Shown piece after piece: positions 5,166-7,634 of a DNA stretch of 7,634 nt (its first letter is position 1; every line of letters begins with the position of its first letter). A program made the translations under genes and the position numbers. The notes beneath the pieces are model-generated. The model searched no databases. It had not been told where the DNA came from and saw only the letters and a program-made list of their open reading frames with translations. The stretch is from JANXVV01 sp038230975 (GTDB lineage Bacteria > Planctomycetota > Phycisphaerae > Tepidisphaerales > Tepidisphaeraceae), in NCBI GenBank assembly GCA_038230975.1, contig JBBRMF010000248.1, forward strand, positions 1 to 7,634, given 5' to 3'.

Positions 5166-6017
5166 ATGAAATATGGCATCAACCTGCTGCTCTGGGGCGC
5201 GAACATTGGCGAGGCCCACTACCCGTTGCTGGAGAATATCAAAAAGTGGGGTTACGACGGCGTCGAAATCCCCACCTTCGGAGCGGATGAACAACGCTAT
5301 AAAGCCCTTGGGAAGAAGCTCAAAGACATCGGCCTTCAATGCACCACTTGCGTGATCGTCCAGAAGGAGACCAACCCGGTTGATGAAAGCGCGGCGGTTC
5401 GATCGAAGTCAGTCGACTTCCTCAAGCAGATGGTCGATCACAATCACATCGTGGGTTCCACGATGATGATGGGCCCTTACAGCACACCGGTGGGTATGCT
5501 CGTGGGTCGCGGGCGCACGGAAGATGAATGGAAGCGCGCGGTGGAAGTGTTTCAGAAGGTCGCGCCCTACGCAGCCCAGGCGGGCATTCCGATGGCGTTG
5601 GAATACCTGAATCGCTTTGAGCATTATTTCATCAACGACACGGTCTCGGCGGCCAAGTTCGTGGATGAAGTGAACCATCCGAACTTCAAGCTGCATTACG
5701 ATACGTTCCACTCGAACATTGAGGAAAAGAATATCGCCGACTCGGTTCGTGCCGGTGGCAAGCGGATTGCGCATGTCCACATTTCCGAGAATGATCGCTC
5801 CACTCCCGGCGAGGGACACGTCCACTGGGATGAAACCTACAAGACCCTCGCCGAGATTGGGTACGATGGCTGGTTGATGGTCGAGGCCTTCGGTGCATCT
5901 CTTCCAGAAATCGCCGGAGCCACATGTATCTGGCGAAGCATGTTCCCCAATGAAGAATACCTGGCAACGAATGCGTTGGCGTTCATGAAAAAGAGCGTGG
6001 CGAAGTATTGGAAGTAA
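5166..6017 (+). CDS. Sugar epimerase/isomerase of the D-tagatose/D-psicose 3-epimerase-like family
   Basis: A 283-residue cytoplasmic TIM-barrel protein of the xylose isomerase-like (AP-endonuclease-2 fold) superfamily. The family's metal ligands are all present: Glu146 (ALEYLNRFE), Asp179 (HYDTFHSNIEE), His205 (AHVHISENDR) and Glu240 (LMVEAF). The residues that contact sugar in ketose 3-epimerases also align: Glu152, His182 and Arg211. Every one sits at a constant offset of four from Agrobacterium D-psicose 3-epimerase as I recall its numbering, and length and segment order also agree. Epimerisation at C3 of a free ketose using Mn2+ or Co2+ is the best guess. The true substrate cannot be read from sequence, and such proteins are often annotated only as sugar phosphate isomerase/epimerase. 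A GAGG Shine-Dalgarno sequence (5157-5160) precedes the ATG. The gene follows tatC by 78 bp with no terminator seen, so the two may be cotranscribed. It ends before a strong bidirectional terminator. Confidence 0.87.
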   Translation: MKYGINLLLWGANIGEAHYPLLENIKKWGYDGVEIPTFGADEQRYKALGKKLKDIGLQCTTCVIVQKETNPVDESAAVRSKSVDFLKQMVDHNHIVGSTMMMGPYSTPVGMLVGRGRTEDEWKRAVEVFQKVAPYAAQAGIPMALEYLNRFEHYFINDTVSAAKFVDEVNHPNFKLHYDTFHSNIEEKNIADSVRAGGKRIAHVHISENDRSTPGEGHVHWDETYKTLAEIGYDGWLMVEAFGASLPEIAGATCIWRSMFPNEEYLATNALAFMKKSVAKYWK

Positions 6018-6036
6018 AATCCGCCGAAGAACTGAA

Positions 6037-6127
6037 TTCGTAGGGTCCGCTTTAGCGGACGGAATCGCCCCGAATGCGAACGCCCTCCGAGGTGAGAAAT
6101 TCCGTCCGCTAAAGCGGACCCTACGAA
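6037..6127. repeat. REP-like palindrome B, 29-bp perfect arms
   Basis: The arms 6037-6065 and 6099-6127 are exact reverse complements over 29 bp, around a 33-nt loop. The core of each arm (TCCGCTTTAGCGGA) is itself a palindrome, so each arm could also fold alone. The right arm nearly repeats the right arm of element C (7358-7440). It lies just after the epimerase gene and before the bidirectional terminator at 6149-6188. Its perfect pairing suggests recent arrival or active maintenance. Confidence 0.85.
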
Positions 6128-6148
6128 AAATCAAAATCCAAAAAAAGA

Positions 6149-6188
6149 CAGAAGCTCGAAAATACGTTTTTCGAGCTTCTGCTTTTTT
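6149..6188. terminator. Bidirectional rho-independent terminator
   Basis: A 14-bp perfect stem (6149-6162 with 6168-6181, CAGAAGCTCGAAAA) closes a 5-nt loop. It is followed by six Ts (6183-6188) on the plus strand. On the minus strand the A-run at 6140-6146 supplies the T-tract. It can therefore end both the epimerase transcript and the convergent OmpA-lipoprotein transcript. A 14-nt direct repeat carrying the T-tract (6181-6194 and 6197-6210) follows it. Confidence 0.92.
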
Positions 6189-6217
6189 CGATTTGAGCTT
6201 TTTTCGATTTTGTCGCG

Positions 6218-7123
6218 TTACTTATTGAAGATCGGCGGAGTCGGAGCGGCAGAGGTTCCATCCTTGTTCAACTTCTGCGAGGCGGTCTTTGCATTCTCTT
6301 TGCGAGCCCCACCAGTAACGGCCGGGGCGGCGTTGCGAACGGTGGTCGGGAGAATCAGCACTTCCACGCGGCGATTCTGGGCTTGGCCACCGGCACTGCT
6401 GTTGGAAGCAATCGGACGCTGGTCGGCATAACCGACAACACCCATGCGGGCGGAGCTCACGCCGTTCTTCATCAACTCATTCGCGACGGAAATGGCGCGG
6501 TGAGCCGAGAGATACCAGTTGTCCTTATGACCCGCGGCGATCGTGGCCTGGTTATGCACGGGAGCATTGTCCGTGTGGCCGGCGATGAGCAGCTCATAGC
6601 CGGACGCGCTACCACCGCTGAGAATCTTCGCAAAACGGTCGATCACGTCTTTGGCTTTCGTCGTTACCGAGGCGTCGCCGGTGTTAAAGGTAACATCGCT
6701 CTTGAACTTGACGATACCGCGAGCGGAATCGAAGTCGACGAGATCCGGATTCTGTTGAGCGAATGTCGTCAGTTCGTTCGTGAGCGTCTGGTTCAGAGCG
6801 GCCGGGCCAGAAGGCGCACGGCTAATCGCCTCCTGATAGCGACGAGTTGCATCATCAACCTGAGCCTGCAACGTGGCATTCTGCTGTTGCAGATTGGCGA
6901 GCAACGCGGTCTGCGTGTTGCCGCTGCCAGCAAGCTGGTTGTACTGGGCCTGGTAAGAATCCGCAGCACTCTTGGCGGCGCTGGAATCGCGCTGGGCAGA
7001 TATTAGCTGCTCGGCGATGCGGTCGCGTTCAAGTTTAAGAGCGGAGTATTGGTCCTGCGAAACGCAGCCGGTCAAAGTAAGTCCGAGCGCCGCGATTCCA
7101 ATCCGACGGAAGATGCCAGTCAT
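6218..7123 (-). CDS. OmpA/Pal-family peptidoglycan-binding lipoprotein with coiled-coil stalk
   Basis: A 301-residue lipoprotein that would tether the membrane to peptidoglycan. Residues 1-20 form a lipoprotein signal peptide with lipobox LTGC (Cys20 lipidated). Residues 24-100 form a Gln/Ala-rich coiled coil (ALKLERDRIAEQL, LLANLQQQNATLQAQVDDA). Residues 138-258 are an OmpA C-terminal domain: VTFNTGDASV, IAGHTDNAPV with Asp185, NWYLSAHRAISV with Arg209, GYADQRPIASN and NRRVEVLIL. Asp185 and Arg209 align with the residues that hold diaminopimelate in OmpA domains, so peptidoglycan binding is expected. The tail (259-301) is Ala/Lys/Pro-rich and probably disordered. I choose the ATG at 7123 because GGAGG lies 4 nt upstream and the signal peptide begins there; a longer frame to 7246 adds 41 residues without a signal. 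It converges on the epimerase gene. It is not a clear Pal orthologue, because the stalk and tail are longer. Confidence 0.92.
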   Translation of the reverse strand: MTGIFRRIGIAALGLTLTGCVSQDQYSALKLERDRIAEQLISAQRDSSAAKSAADSYQAQYNQLAGSGNTQTALLANLQQQNATLQAQVDDATRRYQEAISRAPSGPAALNQTLTNELTTFAQQNPDLVDFDSARGIVKFKSDVTFNTGDASVTTKAKDVIDRFAKILSGGSASGYELLIAGHTDNAPVHNQATIAAGHKDNWYLSAHRAISVANELMKNGVSSARMGVVGYADQRPIASNSSAGGQAQNRRVEVLILPTTVRNAAPAVTGGARKENAKTASQKLNKDGTSAAPTPPIFNK

Positions 7124-7224
7124 AAGGCCTCCATGCCTGCTAAAGGTGAAAATAAGATTTGGGTTCACAACCCAGTGCGCCCGATCCAGAAAACCCGACG
7201 GGCTGCAATGGGAGAGTAGTTTTG

Positions 7225-7253
7225 CTATCTTGGCGGTAAATTGCAAGAGATAG
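7225..7253. promoter_or_regulatory. Imperfect dyad upstream of the OmpA-lipoprotein gene, possible operator
   Basis: CTATCTTG (7225-7232) and CAAGAGATAG (7244-7253) are reverse complements apart from a two-base insertion in the second arm, separated by 11 bp. The dyad lies about 100-130 bp upstream of the ATG at 7123. It could bind a dimeric regulator or form a weak hairpin, but a chance occurrence is possible. Confidence 0.25.
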
Positions 7254-7357
7254 ACGCCTAAAACTTTAATAAATCAGGAAAATTTTGCGCGTTTTGAGAA
7301 GATTTAGACCGGGTGGCGTGAAAACAGGGGAAGGGAAGCAGTCTACAACAAAATCGC

Positions 7358-7440
7358 AGGGGCCAAATTAGCGGACGGAACTGTTTGGGATTCGGACATT
7401 TTTCCGAATCTGAACGATTCCGTCCGCTAAAGCGGCCCCT
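7358..7440. repeat. REP-like palindrome C with nested inner hairpin
   Basis: The arms 7358-7380 and 7418-7440 pair over 23 bp with three adjacent mismatches (AAA in the left arm, where the right arm predicts GCT). Inside the loop is a second hairpin, GATTCGGA (7389-7396) with TCCGAATC (7403-7410). The right arm, including its ending CCTACGAA, is nearly the same as that of element B. The left-arm mismatches suggest that this copy is older than B. Confidence 0.8.
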
Positions 7441-7454
7441 ACGAATTTTTAGGT

Positions 7455-7513
7455 GGCGTGGGCGTCTCGCCCGCGTTTTCTTCAAAAGAAAACACTGGCG
7501 AGACGCCCATGCT
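7455..7513. repeat. Palindrome D (GGGCGTCTCGCC type)
   Basis: The arms 7455-7480 and 7488-7513 pair over 26 bp with four mismatches, around a 7-nt loop; GGGCGTCTCGCC is the conserved core. It differs in sequence from elements A-C but lies 14 bp from C. One arm recurs almost perfectly at 354-375 next to element A. Confidence 0.8.
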
Positions 7514-7552
7514 AAGAAATCTAATTTGAACTACGGTGAAATAGTTCGATCT

Positions 7553-7634
7553 TTATCGACTGGTGGTTTTGCCAAGCATCCAGCCACCCGCGAAGAAGAC
7601 AATCGCGCCGACGACCGCGCCACCGAGGTACAAA
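7553..7634 (-). CDS. C-terminal fragment of a small membrane protein, unknown
   Basis: An open minus-strand frame of 26 codons plus a TAA stop enters from the right window edge. It reads as a Gly/Val/Phe-rich membrane helix (LGGAVVGAIVFFAGGWMLG) ending in a short polar tail KTTSR. The clean hydrophobic segment followed by a positive tail and stop makes a real gene end likely. It is upstream of, and on the same strand as, the OmpA-lipoprotein gene, but 429 bp and two palindromes separate them. No family can be named from this fragment. Confidence 0.55.
   Translation of the reverse strand, partial: LYLGGAVVGAIVFFAGGWMLGKTTSR

Larger units (their letters stand above)
7124..7552. other. 429-bp gene-free region with an operator-like dyad and two palindromes
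   Basis: No convincing coding sequence is seen on either strand; a 75-codon minus-strand frame (7258-7485) runs through palindrome C and looks like chance. The part next to the OmpA-lipoprotein gene (7124-7260) should hold its promoter, but I could not pick a reliable -35/-10 pair. At 7258-7357 I see only AT-rich sequence without structure. Palindromes C and D fill 7358-7513, and 7514-7552 shows nothing. Confidence 0.7.

Noticed and set aside
5409..6134. 241-codon minus-strand open frame opposite the epimerase gene
   Set aside because: The translation has no recognisable motif and the opposite strand encodes a protein with all family residues intact. It is an antisense shadow that also runs into palindrome B.
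7124..7246. Upstream extension of the OmpA lipoprotein to an ATG at 7246
   Set aside because: The lipoprotein signal peptide and a GGAGG Shine-Dalgarno sequence place the start at 7123; the extra 41 residues would bury the signal peptide.
7258..7485. 75-codon minus-strand frame upstream of the OmpA-lipoprotein gene
   Set aside because: It runs through palindromes C and D, is Arg-rich without domain features, and has no supporting start signals.

Overview
This window most resembles a chromosome segment from the phylum Planctomycetota, possibly class Phycisphaerae. That placement is an inference: it rests on a TatC with a large insertion in its second periplasmic loop, a fused SUMT/uroporphyrinogen-III synthase, dispersed REP-like palindromes around genes, and weak or missing Shine-Dalgarno sequences on several genes. 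No mobile-element gene, CRISPR array, rRNA or tRNA is visible. Most coding content is ordinary housekeeping and envelope functions. The unusual signals are mainly in the intergenic DNA.

Layout. (1) 1-234, minus strand: N-terminus of MnmG, a tRNA wobble-uridine modification enzyme, cut by the window edge. (2) 235-387: REP-like palindrome A and a second repeat motif. (3) 388-609, minus: a small two-helix membrane protein. (4) 643-658, plus: a textbook sigma-54 promoter in front of (5) 706-1707, an exported Asn/Ala/Pro-rich protein with a duplicated helical module. (6) 1852-3402, minus: a CobA-HemD fusion for siroheme/tetrapyrrole synthesis, convergent with gene 5, with an imperfect hairpin between them. 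(7) 3599-3946, plus: a single-domain PilZ protein followed by a rho-independent terminator. (8) 4074-5087, plus: TatC. (9) 5166-6017, plus: a D-tagatose/D-psicose 3-epimerase-like TIM-barrel protein. (10) 6018-6217: a convergent intergenic region with palindrome B (29-bp perfect arms) and a strong bidirectional terminator. (11) 6218-7123, minus: an OmpA/Pal-type peptidoglycan-binding lipoprotein. (12) 7124-7552: a gene-free stretch holding palindromes C and D. (13) 7553-7634, minus: the C-terminus of a small membrane protein cut by the window edge.

How the parts fit together. The genes do not form one pathway. The tatC and epimerase genes are codirectional with 78 bp between them and no terminator seen, so they may be cotranscribed. 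The other genes look like single transcription units separated by hairpins or divergent gaps. Several products act at the envelope: TatC, the OmpA lipoprotein, the exported coiled-coil protein and the small membrane proteins. The best leads for follow-up are the sigma-54-controlled exported protein and the composite palindrome family that appears in three intergenic regions.
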